This document shows positions 26,718-39,451 of a stretch of 64,000 nucleotides of DNA, piece after piece (the first letter of the stretch is position 1; every line of letters begins with the position of its first letter). Origin of the DNA: Cymodocea nodosa (Eukaryota; Streptophyta; Magnoliopsida; Alismatales; Cymodoceaceae); the NCBI GenBank assembly GCA_036874045.1, contig JAZBRI010000003.1, positions 4,290,501 through 4,354,500 on the forward strand, written 5' to 3'. Both the position numbers and the translations under genes were made by a program. Below the pieces are notes generated by a model. That model worked only from the letters and a program-made list of their open reading frames with translations. It was not told the origin of the DNA and made no database searches.

Positions 26718-27984
26718 ATTGGAGCACGAAAAGCCCTAAGACCCAAGTGCAGAGCAAGGAGGAGACGATTTTAACTACACTCGCTGGTTACACGGCCTGT
26801 TTCCCCACTTTTGTTGGATGAAAAGAAGGAAGAGGGCGAGTCGGGAGGGGTCGATATTGAGGTGAAAGCGGTGGAGTGGAGAGGAAGGAGCGCCGGAAGA
26901 AACCTGCGACTGCCGACAGCTTGTTGGGGGCCGGAAGGAACACAGCGCACGGGAAGAGTGGAGTAGCTTTTGCGGCGCGGCGCCCCCCCCTACGGCTTTT
27001 GGAAGCAGGACGTGGATCAAGTGAAGCGTTGCACGGGCAAGAATTCTACTGCGCTTAGGTTAAAATCGATTTTGCATACGAAAAACAGCTTTTGAAATCT
27101 GACATTTTTTTTATTTTTTTCTTAAATATGTTTACTTGTAATTTAAATAATAAAATGCATTATTCTGTAAACTAGAATATATAAACACCTCAATACACAA
27201 AGCAGATCGCATCATCATAATACAAACCAAAACACCTTATTTTACAAAATATAACATTCTGAAAAATAGAACTATAAAATGGAGAAAATATTAGATATAC
27301 AATATTATTAGAATGTCATGAAATAGCGACGTAACAATCACGATTTCTCAGTTTCAGTTGTAAATTAATTTGAATAAGATAAACCGCGTGCATATATATA
27401 TATATATATATGCTGAATTTATAATTTTTTGACTTATTAAAATGATTATGTTATCGATTAGTTTTTCGCCAAAAAGTTAATTTTTACTTGTGTCCGACTA
27501 TGATAGCGAAATATTGAATTTTAAGAGTTTTGTGCGGAATAATCAATGATCATCTAATTCCAATGTATAATATTTACGTAATGTTAAGTTACCGTGTTAT
27601 ATTATTTAGTCATGTAAGCTAAGGTTTGAACCTATAAATTATAACTATAAGTTATCGAGTATTTATAAGGTACAAATATTAACTAATATCATATTGAAAT
27701 TTATAAGTTCCATGAAACAATATTACATTAAAATTAATATGTACATATAAATAGCTAATAAATGTAATTTATCAGATATTCATTTATAAATTTAATAATA
27801 ACTTATGATTTCACACGTGAAAGGCACATGCGTCCACGGGTCCATCTCCAACGGCTACATAGAAAAACCCCAGCCGAGACAGCGAGGCCACTACCGTTAA
27901 CGCACAGTCCGGTCACACTTCGACCTCCTCTGCCGGATTTCGACCTCCTCCGCCGGATTTCTCGTCTGCCCTCTGCTGTATCCG
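26718..27984. promoter_or_regulatory. Divergent intergenic region between DHODH and IST1-like
   Basis: The two genes are transcribed away from each other with 1,267 bp between start codons. The flanks are GC-rich (26760-27000 and 27830-27984, probable leaders) and the centre is AT-rich, with an (AT)10 run at 27392-27411. The IST1-like leader holds a 20-bp tandem duplication (TCGACCTCCTCYGCCGGATT, about 27919-27958). A C run (GCGCCCCCCCC) sits at about 26980-26990. No core promoter element could be assigned safely. Confidence 0.5.
27392..27411. repeat. (AT)10 microsatellite
   Basis: A perfect dinucleotide run lies in the middle of the DHODH/IST1-like spacer. Confidence 0.9.
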
Positions 27985-30900
27985 ATGCCTATGGGAGCCA
28001 ATGCTCCTGTCGCAGCAGCAGCAGCCTGCTTGAAGAAGCTTCTGGGTATGGGAACCACTCTACTCGGCAGAGGGTTCAGGTCCTCCAAATGGTAAGGACA
28101 CGGACACGGACCAGGACACCGTGTGTCTCGCTTCTTTCCATTATTGGGCTTCACCTTCTTGGCTCCTATGTTTTTTGATGGTGGGGGGGGGTTTTGTGTT
28201 GGTAGCAAGACCGAGTTGAAGCTCGCAACCGCGAGGATTAAGCTTCTGAGGAACCGGAGAGAGACCCAGATCAGGCAGATGAGAAGGGACGTCGCCATGC
28301 TCCTCGAATCTGGGCAGGATTCCACTGCTAGGATAAGGGTATCACTTCTTTCCATGGTTCTTGCTTTTGTTCCCATGTAAGATGTGAACAGGGGCAAGTT
28401 TCGATTTTTTTTTTTTTTCAATAAAAAGAGAGGTTGGTTTGGGAGGGTTTTCTGTGTTACTTTTGTTGGGAGGGGTTTGGTTATTTTGCTGATGGGCAGA
28501 AGGATGCCTTTGTCAATTTTTGATATTTTCTTTTGCGTTTGCTTTCTTACGCATGTTCATTTCAAGCGATTCTACATACCTTAACATTTTTCACCTTGTT
28601 TAATTGTCTTGTTGAGATGAGAATGAACAAATCTACATCTAATGTGATCAACGTCACGATTATTCCTTTAAAAACATAAATCACTAGAGGTTTTGTTGCA
28701 TACCCTTTGATCCAAGGGTGAGATCAAATTTTCCCTCATCTAGGTAAAGATGTGATTGATTTGTATTCTACATGTTTGTGTATGTATAGGTAAGCAAACC
28801 ACACGTCTGTTGAAGAATCCACGTGATACATGGTGGATTGGAATTCACTATTGTGGTGTTGCTTGATACATACCAAGCTAGACTTAGCCATTGAACATCA
28901 AAACCAGTAATGTTTAAGCCTTATAACAACATTACAAAGAAAAAACAAGGCAAAAAAGGAAAGGAACAATAACTACCAGCAAGACTCTCACTAAGTTGTA
29001 TTGGGATTTCTCTCACTAAGTAAATAAACATATGTAAGGCTTTCAAGAGAGCATAGACCCCCTTGCAAAAAGAGGTATAGTTGACATGGTATTTGAATGT
29101 TATTTAAGTCAAGGGTTTGGTTTGCAACTGTTGGATCAAAACTACTTAAGAAGGAGGGTGAATTAAGCTTTTTATACCTTCTTTTTGAACTAGTTACAGT
29201 TTGTGGAGAATTAAAACTATTTAACAAAATTCTTCAAAGCATGCAAAAACAATTTATAATTAAAGTACACAAAAAACTTTTATAGTGATTCCTCAAATCA
29301 GGTACATCTCACTCTTCAAGTTCTACTCAAGAATCCATTATGCACTTGGAGTTTTTTTTTTTACTCCACAACCTAGTGTTACACCATTACTTTCCTTAAC
29401 TTGGCACCGATCACAGTAGAAGGACAAACACCACATTACAACTAACAAAGCACTTACTCAATTCAATCTACCTAAACACCACGAATCAACAAGATGCAAT
29501 ACTTGTTTTGTTTGTGTAAACACTATGAAGAACCTCTTATTCAATGTTTAATTTTCACAAACTAACTAAAAACACTTTTTGTTAGTTTCATCCTCTACTT
29601 ACAACCTAAGTGGAATGAGTTTTGTAAATCTTTAAAATCTTGAGAAAAGTTTTGATAATTAAAACATTAAAATAATAAATGTTTTTCTCAAAAATGTGAA
29701 AACTTCAATCGAATTGGAAAAACTAAAACGTAAAACTTTTGACTTCACACTTCTCTAAGAATTGATCTACAAAGCTCTCTCGATCAACAACTCCTATGCA
29801 AATACTTTGGTGTTGTGTTAGGGTGCTTACGATCTCCTCAACATTAGTATGTATTTATAATCATGTATTCTCATACACAATCGAATACATGTTCAATCCA
29901 CAATCTCTAGTCTTTTATCCACAACTGTGGAAACGTAGGTTGATTGTTATTTTTCCCATAATTCTGAAACTTTCGTTTAATTTAAATTTTGATTTTGAAA
30001 TTAGACATTCATTGTGTCTTTTGACTTTGGTCAACACTAAACTCTTGTAAAGTTTCTCATGATAATGTTCCTAAAATAAATTCCTGCAAAACTAACTCTC
30101 ACAAAATTTGTTAGACAAATAAGGAACAATAATTATAAAATCATAAGATAAAGTCCTACAAGAATCTTTATATTTATGTCCGTGAAATTTGTTCAAACGT
30201 AACAAAATTATTCTATTACATTTGGACTTATTTTAAATCAAACCATCAATCTCCATATACATAAGAGTTAAACACAACAGATTAACTTCATTAAGTTTAC
30301 ATAAAGTCCACATGTACATGTCCAAGTGTACAAATGTTAAGTACAACAAACTAACTTCATTGAGTTTAAGCAAATAGCACAAGCACACATAAGTGCATAA
30401 AGATAAGCACAATAGATTACCTTCGTTAAGTTTACATAAACACCACAAGTACATCATGAAGTTTAAAATTTAAACACAATGAACTAATTTTGTTGAGTTT
30501 ATGTGAACACCACAGATTTCTTATAACAGTTATATCTAAACACAATGAACTAATTTCATTAAGTTTACACAAACATTACAAACTTCTATAAAATTCACAC
30601 AAAGCTTAAACACAATAAACTAACTTCATTATGTTTAAGTAAATATTACAAGCCTTTGTTGAGTTTACCTAAACCTTATGAACTTATTTTGTTGGGTTTG
30701 CCCTTGTTAATTTTTACATACAGATTCATAAAGACAGTTTTTTTAGCTTTAGTTTCAAGTCATATCAAAATTAAAATAATATTTATCATCATCAAAACAT
30801 AAGATCCGTAATAACAACTATCTTCTAGGCAAAAAGACACCTGATTTTTTTTGAAATATATGATAGAAGGAAATTGCAGCAGTGTAGCCTTCTTGGAACT

Positions 30901-32970
30901 GCATAGTGTAATGATGCTTCGAAGGGCTACTTTTCATTGTAAATTTGTTATAAAATTTAGTCGATTGCCAACTATTTCAATTCATTTTTAAGAAGTTAAT
31001 TGTTTTCTACCTGAGCCAAAGTCCATTGTTTAGGTATTTCTAATTATTTCTATTTAATGACTTGTTTATTGATTTGATCTGTAGGTTGAGCATGTTATAA
31101 GAGAGCAAAATATTCTTGCAGCAAGTGAAATCATTGAACTTTTCTGTGAATTAGTGGTAGTGCGACTTTCAATAATTGCAAAGCAAAGGTAAAGATATAT
31201 TTTTTTTGTGCTGGTAATTAAATTGATGGATTGTTTCTAAGTGCTTTTTTTTCTTTTTATTTAGGGATTGCCCTGCCGATCTAAGAGAAGGGATATCTAG
31301 CTTAATATTTGCAGCTCCAAGATGCTCAGAAATTCCGGAACTTTTAAGAATTCATGACATTTTTAAACAGAAGTATGGGAAGGACTTTGTTGCTGCTGCT
31401 ACAGAATTACGTCCTGATTCTGGTGTGAATCGCTTGGTATAATGCTATCATGCCTTCACTCTATTTTGTTTCACAATCTGTTATCATTTATTCTTCTAAC
31501 AAAATCAGTGGTTCTTCTATGATCCTGAAGACTGAAGCCAATGTCCTTTGCATCAAATTTATCACAGTATCCATTAAAGTTATAGTTATCTATATGAAAA
31601 TGTAATAATAGACTACAGTCATGTCATTGTTGGTGTGTTTGGCTAGGCTTCTTCATTGAAATGATTGGCATCTCTTTTTTACCGTATTTTTGGAAATGAC
31701 CGACATCTTTTTTCTTTCTGGAAGCTCATTGAAAAACTATCAGTTAGAACACCTCTTGGTGAGGCAAAGTTGAAGGTCATGAAAGAAATTGCAAAGGAAT
31801 ACCAAGTTGAATGGGACATGACTGAGTCTGAGAATGAATTACTGAAGCCACTGGATGAAAAAATAGTGAGATATACTTTCCATCTACTGTACCGATTATC
31901 AGTATGGTATTACTTTTTGATTATTTATCTTATCAAGGATCTTTTTTGATCCCTATGCAGAGTGGACCAAGGACATTTATTGGTGCAGCTAGTGTACCTG
32001 TGAAGTCTACTGTTCCTCAAAGGGATGGTTCTCTCAATCAACATGAATGGAGGTCCTTTTGCAGTCATTGTGAATAGTGATTCTTACGTTATTCTGTTGC
32101 TCAGAATCATTGATTAGCATTTGTTGGTGTAGATCTTACGATGATAAAGAAAGCAGTGGGAAATTTCGGGGTGTAGATCTTCAGGGCTCTATTTCAGCCG
32201 CCCAAGCAGCAGCAGAGTTGGCAGAGAAAGCAGTTGCTGTGGCCCATGCTGCAGCACATCTTGCAAGGCAAACACCCTGTCAAGTTGAAGAGAGGCCTAG
32301 TTTCCCTAGCACCGTTGGGTATCCTGACAGATATTGTGGAAAAAAGAATGAAGATACATTAAGACCATCGGTCGTCAATTCAGTAGCACAGTCAAATCCC
32401 ACCCATGGCAACCTCTCAACCATGTCCAAGTTGGCTGACCCAAACAGCAACACTAATGGTGGTGTTGGAGCTCCAACTAATCAAGATGCAAGGCCTGTGC
32501 AGATGGAAGATGGCAGGCTCAATCGTTATAATGCAAGAGTGAGGGATACTGATATAAAATTTGATGACTCGGATGGCTTAGAATCAGATTGTGATGATGA
32601 GCCAGAAGCAAAAATGTATGATGAAGGAGAAAGCCATCCACCTCCTACTTGTTGCCCTCCACCACGACATTCATCACATCCTAATGATCTTGATGATGAT
32701 CAGAGAGGCGGTGCAGATGACCTTAATAGAACACATACATTTGATAAAAATTCTTGGGTTTTTCCCACGAGACTGGACCGTGAAGAAGTTAACCATCCAT
32801 CTCAAAACTGGCCTCCTGCAATTCCTTCCAATGACCTTGACGACAGAATTTGTACCGATGATTCTGGTGTGAATAAGACAGATCAGAATTTTCGGGTTCA
32901 TCCAAAATTACCAGATTATGAGAAGCTTGCTGCACGTTTTGAGGCACTCAAACTAAGAAGGTTCAGTTAA
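27985..32970 (+). CDS. ISTL: IST1-like protein (ESCRT-III associated, regulator of Vps4), complete
   Basis: IST1-family proteins bind CHMP1 and the Vps4-LIP5 ATPase and modulate membrane scission at multivesicular endosomes. Exons: 27985-28091, 28206-28338, 31085-31188, 31265-31436, 31725-31865, 31961-32052, 32133-32970; 528 aa. The IST1 domain covers about residues 10-195: LGRGFRSSKCK start, KLATARIKLLRNRRETQIRQ helix, IIELFCELVVVRLSIIAKQR, DLREGISSLIFAAPRCSEIP, LLIEKLSVRTPLGEAKLK and QVEWD. The C-terminal half is Ser/Asp/Pro-rich and disordered-looking, with an Ala-rich helix at about 270-296. The last 18 residues contain DYEKLAARFEALK, which fits the MIM1 consensus (D/E-x2-L-x2-R-L/F-x2-L-K) used to bind MIT domains. 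The exon 6 donor (AG|GTCCTT) is weak. Intron 2 is 2.7 kb with a minisatellite. The start ATG, followed two codons later by another ATG, fits the conserved N-terminus. Confidence 0.93.
30268..30690. repeat. Minisatellite of about 67-bp units in IST1-like intron 2
   Basis: Six units begin near 30270, 30339, 30404, 30472, 30538 and 30608 (spacing 65-70 bp), with a seventh partial one at about 30655. Each has the core ACACAATRAACTAAYTTCAT followed by TAAGTTTACATAAACA and variants. The repeated core gives the false minus-strand frame with recurring LCKLNEVNLLCL. Confidence 0.85.
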
Positions 32971-34316
32971 AGATATGCCTGCCTGCCTGCCCATACAGCA
33001 GGTCGATCGGACGTCTGATTATTATTGTATTGCAGTTTCCTGTGATGATATATTACGAGTTATGAGTCTTAGACAAGCATTACAATCAAATTCCTTGAAA
33101 ACTTTAGAAGCCGTGAAATCTTCAGGTATCTTCATATTTTCAATGGGGCATTCTTTTGTTATGCGTAAGATTTTGGGATGTATACACCATACAGACAGTT
33201 TTTGAGATCTTTAAACTTCAGATTACCATTAATACAAATGTTTTGCAACATTTTTATCCTATCTTCTCTGCTGCTCTCATGATTCATTGATGTCACTCCC
33301 ACACACTTTCTTTTATATTTGGAAACAGTGAAGGATTAAAACAAGTCTCTGCACGTACGTTCTCTTTTATATTTCTAAACCATGAAGGTTTTTTTTAGAC
33401 TTGTGAGTTGTGTGATGAAGTGTTTTATTTGGAGTCCTTGCGATATATGTCCAAAACTCCTGTTAATTCCCACATATCACACTTGATCATCAGGTTGCCA
33501 CCGCAACAATATCCACATATGACACACTAGACCTTAAGAAGGTTGAGTGCCTCCGAGAGAGGAGTCTGAATGTCTCAGATAAGGTTGAAATCCTAATTAA
33601 ATTTAGTGTGAATTGTGTGTTAAATATATTTAGTTCGTTTTCCAAATTGTTATTGCTTCTTCTCATATTTTCTATAATTGTTGTTGTTGAACGATACACA
33701 ACAATTTTAGATATAATAGGAATGGTTCGATGTTAACTGATATAAAGATTAAATCTAGGTTAACTTATGATAAGTCTTTTTATTCATTGTCAATTGATTT
33801 TGAGATAAAAGTTTATATGCTAGAGTGCAAGAATGGTCCCATAGTAATTGATATCAAGACTTAATTTGAATTAATCTCTCTTACTTACTTATCTTCAATT
33901 ATTTTTGATATGGAATTTTACTGTATTTAAAGTTAATACTCTAAAAGCCTAGCGTTGATTTCTCTTTTCTCTTGATTACTTCAACTTTTCAATGTCTATC
34001 TTGCATCATCATCCATTGTGCTCCATATTCTTTTCCATCGTTGCCGGTTACTTTCAGAGAGTCCTTCCTTTGACATCCGTCAAGACCCAACGAGAGAAAT
34101 AGGGAGAAAATAATTTTGAGACCTTTTAAGGAAACAAGGGATAGGCCTCTCTCTCTCTCTCTCTCTCTATACCAATCATAAGAAACCCAACCACACTGAT
34201 GAAAAATATTAAAAAAACTCCCATGGCCACAAATAATTTTAGAGACGAGTACAATAAACACAACCTAGTTTGGAAAGATACGATCATCCGTTGATCAATA
34301 ATAATGTTAAAAATGA
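32971..34316. other. 3' flank of IST1-like and spacer
   Basis: Contains the presumed IST1-like 3' UTR (to about 33260). Two diverged segments of about 100 bp (33730-33830 and 33840-33930, both with ACTGATATNAAGA/ATTGATATCAAGA starts) suggest an old duplication. A (CT)n run lies at 34147-34169. No gene seen. Confidence 0.5.
34147..34169. repeat. (CT)n microsatellite
   Basis: A pure CT dinucleotide run of about 11 units. Confidence 0.9.
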
Positions 34317-34700
34317 TTTTTTTTTAATTTTTTTTTTTATCTTTTAAAAATATCTATGAAATTGATAACATATAAGTTTTAATATACATTTAAAGGTATA
34401 CACTAAAAATATCTAAGGAGACGAAAATTTGTAAGAGGTCTTACTAAATACTAACATGGTAAATTTCTCTAAGTATCGTGTACTTTATTCTGTAGAGATT
34501 TTTAACTAGTTAAAGGTACCTTAAGTGACACTATCCACCAACTTGATTAAGATTATTAACTGAGTCAAGTCCGATAATAATATTTGACATGTGAATTGGA
34601 TAATTGATGTACACATCTACAATTTATTAATATTTGAACAAAATCAACACTACTATATAACATGAAATGACATCTATTAGTCTTACCTCTACATCATCTA
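34317..34700 (-). mobile_element. 5S-headed short element, copy B (decayed)
   Basis: The plus strand from a T-rich tract (34317-34338) onward matches the body of copy A in the same orientation: ACATGGTAAATTTCT for ACATGGTAGATTTCT, CTATCCACCAACTTGATT identical, and AATCAACACTACTAT for AGCCAACACTATTGC. Most differences replace G or C by A or T, as expected from deamination of methylated DNA. The 5S head is too decayed to prove beyond about 34660, so the right boundary is uncertain. Confidence 0.65.
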
Positions 34701-35509
34701 CTCATGGCCCTTCCTAAGACTTCAATGCATCACCATGACGAGTAAATTACATGACACCAGTGCGTACGTGCATACAAATGTTAACATTGAGAGGACTTGT
34801 AGAAGACTGACACAAATTAACGTCACTTCCCAGATTAAAGACGATCTTCAACGGGGAACCCTCCTTCTCCCTTACCATCGTCCATTCTTGTCGTCAACCT
34901 CAGTCAATCGTTGAACATTGAAGATCTCAGCATCAAGGAAGTAATCAACTTCTCCAGTCGTAGATGGAAGAATCCAAACACGCACCCGCACGGTGCCACC
35001 ATCGGTCTGAGTCTATTGCTGCAGCAGGTGGTGGTGGTAGAAGCCGGTGTGGATTTTTCTTCTCTCTGAAAGAAAGAAAAGCGACATTCACGGGTCAGAA
35101 CGGACCATGAAGTCATCTTTCCCCGTAGGCGCGTGGGCGGCTGGTGCAGCACAAAATTGACCGATGCCGGACCGCAGTCAAACGATTACTTCTGCGTGAG
35201 GCGACAAAACATATATATATATAGATATATAAAAGAAAATCCATACGTAACTACTCATCTTTCCGAGAACGATCGAGGTGGTGCGTCGTCAATACGCTAG
35301 AGCATGTCGTCAGCGAAGATGACCGATTATTAATCATGTACGTGTGCAAGGGTCCCCCGATCGACCTATATAACAGATACATGATAGATAGGTGAAGGTG
35401 ATAGATAGATAGGTAGATAGGTAGGTAGGTAGAAAAATATAACCCCACTGATGCGGGGGGAATAATATATAACCCCACTGATCATTGGAGCATAACGTAC
35501 TGCAACAAG
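34701..35509 (+). promoter_or_regulatory. Upstream region of the LHT8-like gene
   Basis: Includes a GATA/GGTA tetranucleotide run at about 35391-35432 and the direct repeat ATATAACCCCACTGAT (about 35437-35452 and 35467-35482). ATAATATATAACC at about 35461-35473 could serve as a TATA box 40-50 bp before the start codon. A GC-richer patch at 34850-35160 has no convincing reading frame. Confidence 0.35.
35391..35432. repeat. GATA/GGTA microsatellite
   Basis: GATAGATAGATAGGTAGATA followed by GGTAGGTAGGTAG, just upstream of the transporter gene. Confidence 0.85.
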
Positions 35510-37588
35510 ATGGAGAAGGACACGGTGCCGATATTGGTCGGGAAGGAGCACAGCTCCGTCGCACTTCCACCGACGGCAACCGAAGCGATCGCGGCGCCGC
35601 CCTTCCACCTCAGGTACTCACCGTCCCTCCCAGCCACCCGCACCGGCCAGAACCTCTACGCGCCTCAACTGCCGAGGAGCCGAACGTCCTGGACGACGCC
35701 CGGGCACGAGCAAGGGGGCTCGGCTCCCCACCACCCGACTCCAGCCGTCCAGCCAGTGCTGCGCGCCATCAGCAGCCTGCGTGAGTACGTCGAGGACTTC
35801 AACCGCGTTACTACGTCTCCGACGGCCGCCAATTCCCTCGACGACTGGCTCCCCGTGACGGAGAGGAGGAAGGGCAACGCCTTCTTCGCCGCCTTCCACA
35901 CCCTTTGCTCCGCAATTGGGTTCCAGACCTTGCTCCTGCCGGTGGCCTTTGCCGCGCTTGGGTGGTGAGATTTTAATATCAATCAAATATTCAGCAAGCT
36001 AGATTGGGAAATAAATTAACCAAATGCATGCATGTTGATGTTGATGTTGATGGATCAAATTAAGGTTTTCGATCCACTTATATATATATACATACATGAT
36101 CCGGTAACGGAAATCTTGAATATTATATTACATACATGATTTTGCAGGACGTGGGGGGTCTTGTGCTTCTTGGCCTTCTTCTTCTGGCAGCTGTACACCA
36201 CCTGGATTTTAACTAGACTTCATGAAGAAGACGTCCGAGGAACCCGCTACAGCAGATACCTCCATCTTTGCTCCGTTGCTTTTGGTATAATTTAATATGG
36301 TATACTATAATATACTATTATACGATCTATTCTACGCACGCTTTAATAAAAGTAAGTACGTGCGTGCGTACGTCGCTGCACTTCTATTTTGATCGTGCAG
36401 GCGCGAAGCGTGCGAAGATGCTGGCGAAGTTTCCGATAATGTACCTCTCCGGCGCGACGTGCACCACGCTCATCGTCATGGGCGCCGGCAGCATGAAGAT
36501 CTTCTACGAGATATTGTGCGATTCGTCGTGCACCGCGGGGCACCTCACCGGCGTCGAGTGGTACCTGGTCTTCACCGGCATCGCGGTCATCGTGGCCCAG
36601 CTTCCCAACCTCCACGCCATGGCGGCTGTGTCCTTCGTGGGCGGCGCGATGGCCATCAGCTACTGCACTCTCATCTGGGTCTTGTCCGTGGCGGCGGGGA
36701 GGCCGGAAGGGGTGATCTACGAGCCCGGGAAGGGTAGGACGGAGGTGGGCCGGTTTCTTGGCATCGTCAATGCCCTGGGACTCATAGCCTTCGTCTTCAG
36801 AGGACACAACCTGGTGCTGGAGATTCAGGGAACGATGCCGTCGAGCCAGAAGACTCCCTCCCACGTCCCAATGTGGAGGGGCGTCAGAATCGCCAACGTC
36901 CTCGTCCTCCTCTGCCTTTTGCCCACGGCAATCCTCGGCTACTGGTCCTATGGCAACCTGGTATACAAATATTTGTTATATATGAGCAATATATATATGT
37001 GTGTGTGTAGGATCATTAACCAGTAGTTAGTTAGTAATATTATGCACGTACGTACAGATACCACGCTCGGGGCTCCTGTCGGCGCTACACAAGTACCACG
37101 GCGACGACGTATCGAAGGCGGTGCTGGGCCTGACGACTGTGCTGGTGGTGATCAACTGCCTCACCTCGTACCAGATCTACGCCATGCCCGTGTTCGACAA
37201 CTTGGAGATGGCGTACGTGAGCAAGCGCAACCGCCCGTGCCCGAGGTGGCTTCGGTCCGGCTTCCGCCTTCTCGTCGGGGGGCTCACCTTCTTCATGGCC
37301 ACGGCCTTCCCATTCCTTCCCGACCTCGGCGGCCTCATCGGCGCCGTCGCGCTGCCGGTCACGCTGGTGTACCCCTGCTTCATGTGGCTCGTGATCAAGA
37401 AGCCCAGGATGCGGAGCGGCATGTGGTACACCAACTGGGGCCTTGGCGTCCTCGGCGCCGTCCTCACCGTGGTCTTGGTCGCTTGCGGGCTGTGGAATTT
37501 GATATACACCGGGGTCCGTTTCAGGTTCTTCAAGGCTCAGTTGGACGCCAAGGCGGATTATATCGGATCCACAAGTGCGAATATTTGA
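35510..37588 (+). CDS. Lysine/histidine transporter-like (LHT8-type) amino acid permease, complete
   Basis: Member of the AAAP/ATF family of proton-coupled amino acid transporters in the plasma or endomembrane; the substrate is not predictable from sequence. Exons 35510-35964, 36148-36284, 36401-36960, 37058-37588 give 560 aa. Residues 1-115 are a hydrophilic, Pro/Thr/Ser-rich N-terminal tail, as in LHT8 (AATL1-type) proteins. The transporter core follows with hydrophobic helices from FHTLCSAIGFQTLLLPVAF onward, and includes TTWILTRLHEE, GVEWYLVFTGIAVI and GLIAFVFRGHNLVLEIQGTM. The RGHN form, where other LHTs have AGH, together with the MPSSQKTPSHVPMWRGV block, points to the LHT8 subgroup. 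Later come YQIYAMPVFDNLE and a C-terminal helix pair. The start is at 35510; an upstream overlapping frame from 35485 lacks the family pattern. Exons are markedly GC-rich against AT-rich introns. Confidence 0.93.
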
Positions 37589-39451
37589 GAAGCTACCCGC
37601 CCACCCGACCCAAACCATTCATTTTATCTGGTGTCTGATTTAATTAAAACACTTCTTCTTCTTCTTGCGATAAATTGCTGTATAAATATACATATATATA
37701 TATATGCATATGCTGCCGAAAATCAGTCGGACAGGGAGCATTTTTCACCTTTAATAAAGATAAGAAGTGGGATTTTATAGCGGCAAATATTGTTAGTGGT
37801 AGTTTCAATTTTTTATTGTCTAATTGCATAGTCAAAGAAAAGGACTTGAGACTAAAAACAAAGGACACGTTTCCTTCATATAAATTCCTTGGAATACAAG
37901 CGACAAAAAGACGCTTCCTTCATCTTTATAAAATAAAAGAACTGTACAAGTAATTTCCTTGGTCTTTACTAGAAAAAGATGAAGTTTTTCTTCATGGGCC
38001 TCTTCACCTAAAAAGTTTAATTGTGGACAGGGAACAAGTTCCCCCTGCAATATCCACAATAATATTTATTTGTCGTGTAAATTGACAACCACATTCACGC
38101 GTAACATACAAAACTGAACACATCACAATTCAATCCACAAGTAAAATATTCACTTTTCTTTCACAATGCACCCACAATTCACATTTTCAATTCATACTTC
38201 CATTCACGGTGCACAATGTATTCATAATTTCATTCATAATGCACAGATATATATTCACATTCACAAAGTCGTACATTCATACCAAATATCCAATTCCATA
38301 ATATATATATTCTAAAAGTGCACAAACTTTTTACAGTAGTCTACCTACATTGGGTTACATCTAATTTTGAAGTCTCCTCCCACTTGCTTTGAACCGATCT
38401 TACTTTGAACCAAGACCCAATTGTCTTACACTTTCCCTTGGCTATTCTCCTTACCAATCTTACTTTCGGCTCTTCTAGATACTCCTCACGACCTTACAAG
38501 AAACTCTTGAAGTTTTGAAGATAAGAATGAAAGCACGCTTAATTATGAGCTAGGTTAGGGAAAATCAATGAATTCACAAAAAGAAATGAGAGAAATAATA
38601 AGTATTGTTGAGAAAATAAATGAACACTCTAAATAAGGGGTATTGATTGTAGCTCAAGAGAGTGTTTTATAGTAAATTTATAGTTAGGAAATCTCTTCCA
38701 ATTCCTAGATAGTTTTTGTCTAACAGTTGAGAAATTGGCATACCAATTTTTCAAATCAACACGCCAATCCTCCTAATGATTAGAGGATCAATGTATCAAT
38801 CTCAGAATCAATTTATCAGAGAGCCCCTTGACTTTGGTTAACACACATTTTGGCATATCAATTTTGATTAGCATGCCAAAGTACCCTCCAGCCTTGAAAA
38901 CAGTCTACCGACCCATTTTTGTTATGTATAACCAGTAATAATGGTTTAGAGAATACTTCTCTCAAATGCACCAGAAATCCTAGATCGATATCATAAAATG
39001 TGACCCTATGTACTTGGAACGACAGAATTTTTTTGAAATGGGGTAACAACAGGAAATGATAAATTATAAAAGTTGATATACTAATGCAATAGAACTTCAT
39101 GTAAAAGAAACATGTACAATTCGATACCAGGTATTCGACATATGAAATGAACATTACACACATGCCATTGAAGAATAAACGTAAAGTTACACAATTCGAG
39201 TTTCGTCGTAATAAAATCGTTATGGGAATTGCATTGAATTGGAAAAACAACAAACACGCGCATGACATTAAAACAAATAGTGGCATAAAGGAGATGACGT
39301 TAGGAATAACACATATCAACACATATTCCAGACTTTCATCATTGATGTCATATTTACTATTGCAAATTAATCAACAACACCGAAACCATCATCATCAAAT
39401 TCAGAAAAAGAGAGGATAAGGAAGGACCATTAGTCACCTTTCAACCCTACT
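37589..39451. other. Convergent spacer between LHT8-like and CHMP1
   Basis: Holds both 3' UTRs and AT-rich sequence. A (TA)n run lies at about 37687-37706, and 38080-38290 is low-complexity with many CACAATTCA/TTCACA motifs. No gene seen. Confidence 0.5.

Noticed and set aside
30233-30457. Small protein with LCKLNEV repeats
   Set aside because: It arises from translating the minisatellite on the antisense strand; the frame is lost in the next units.
35618-35986. Minus-strand frames opposite transporter exon 1
   Set aside because: Antisense shadows with no recognisable domain.
37042-37638. 198-codon plus-strand frame and the 177-codon antisense frame over the transporter's last exon
   Set aside because: Off-frame and antisense shadows of a GC-rich exon; the family pattern is in the frame ending at 37588.
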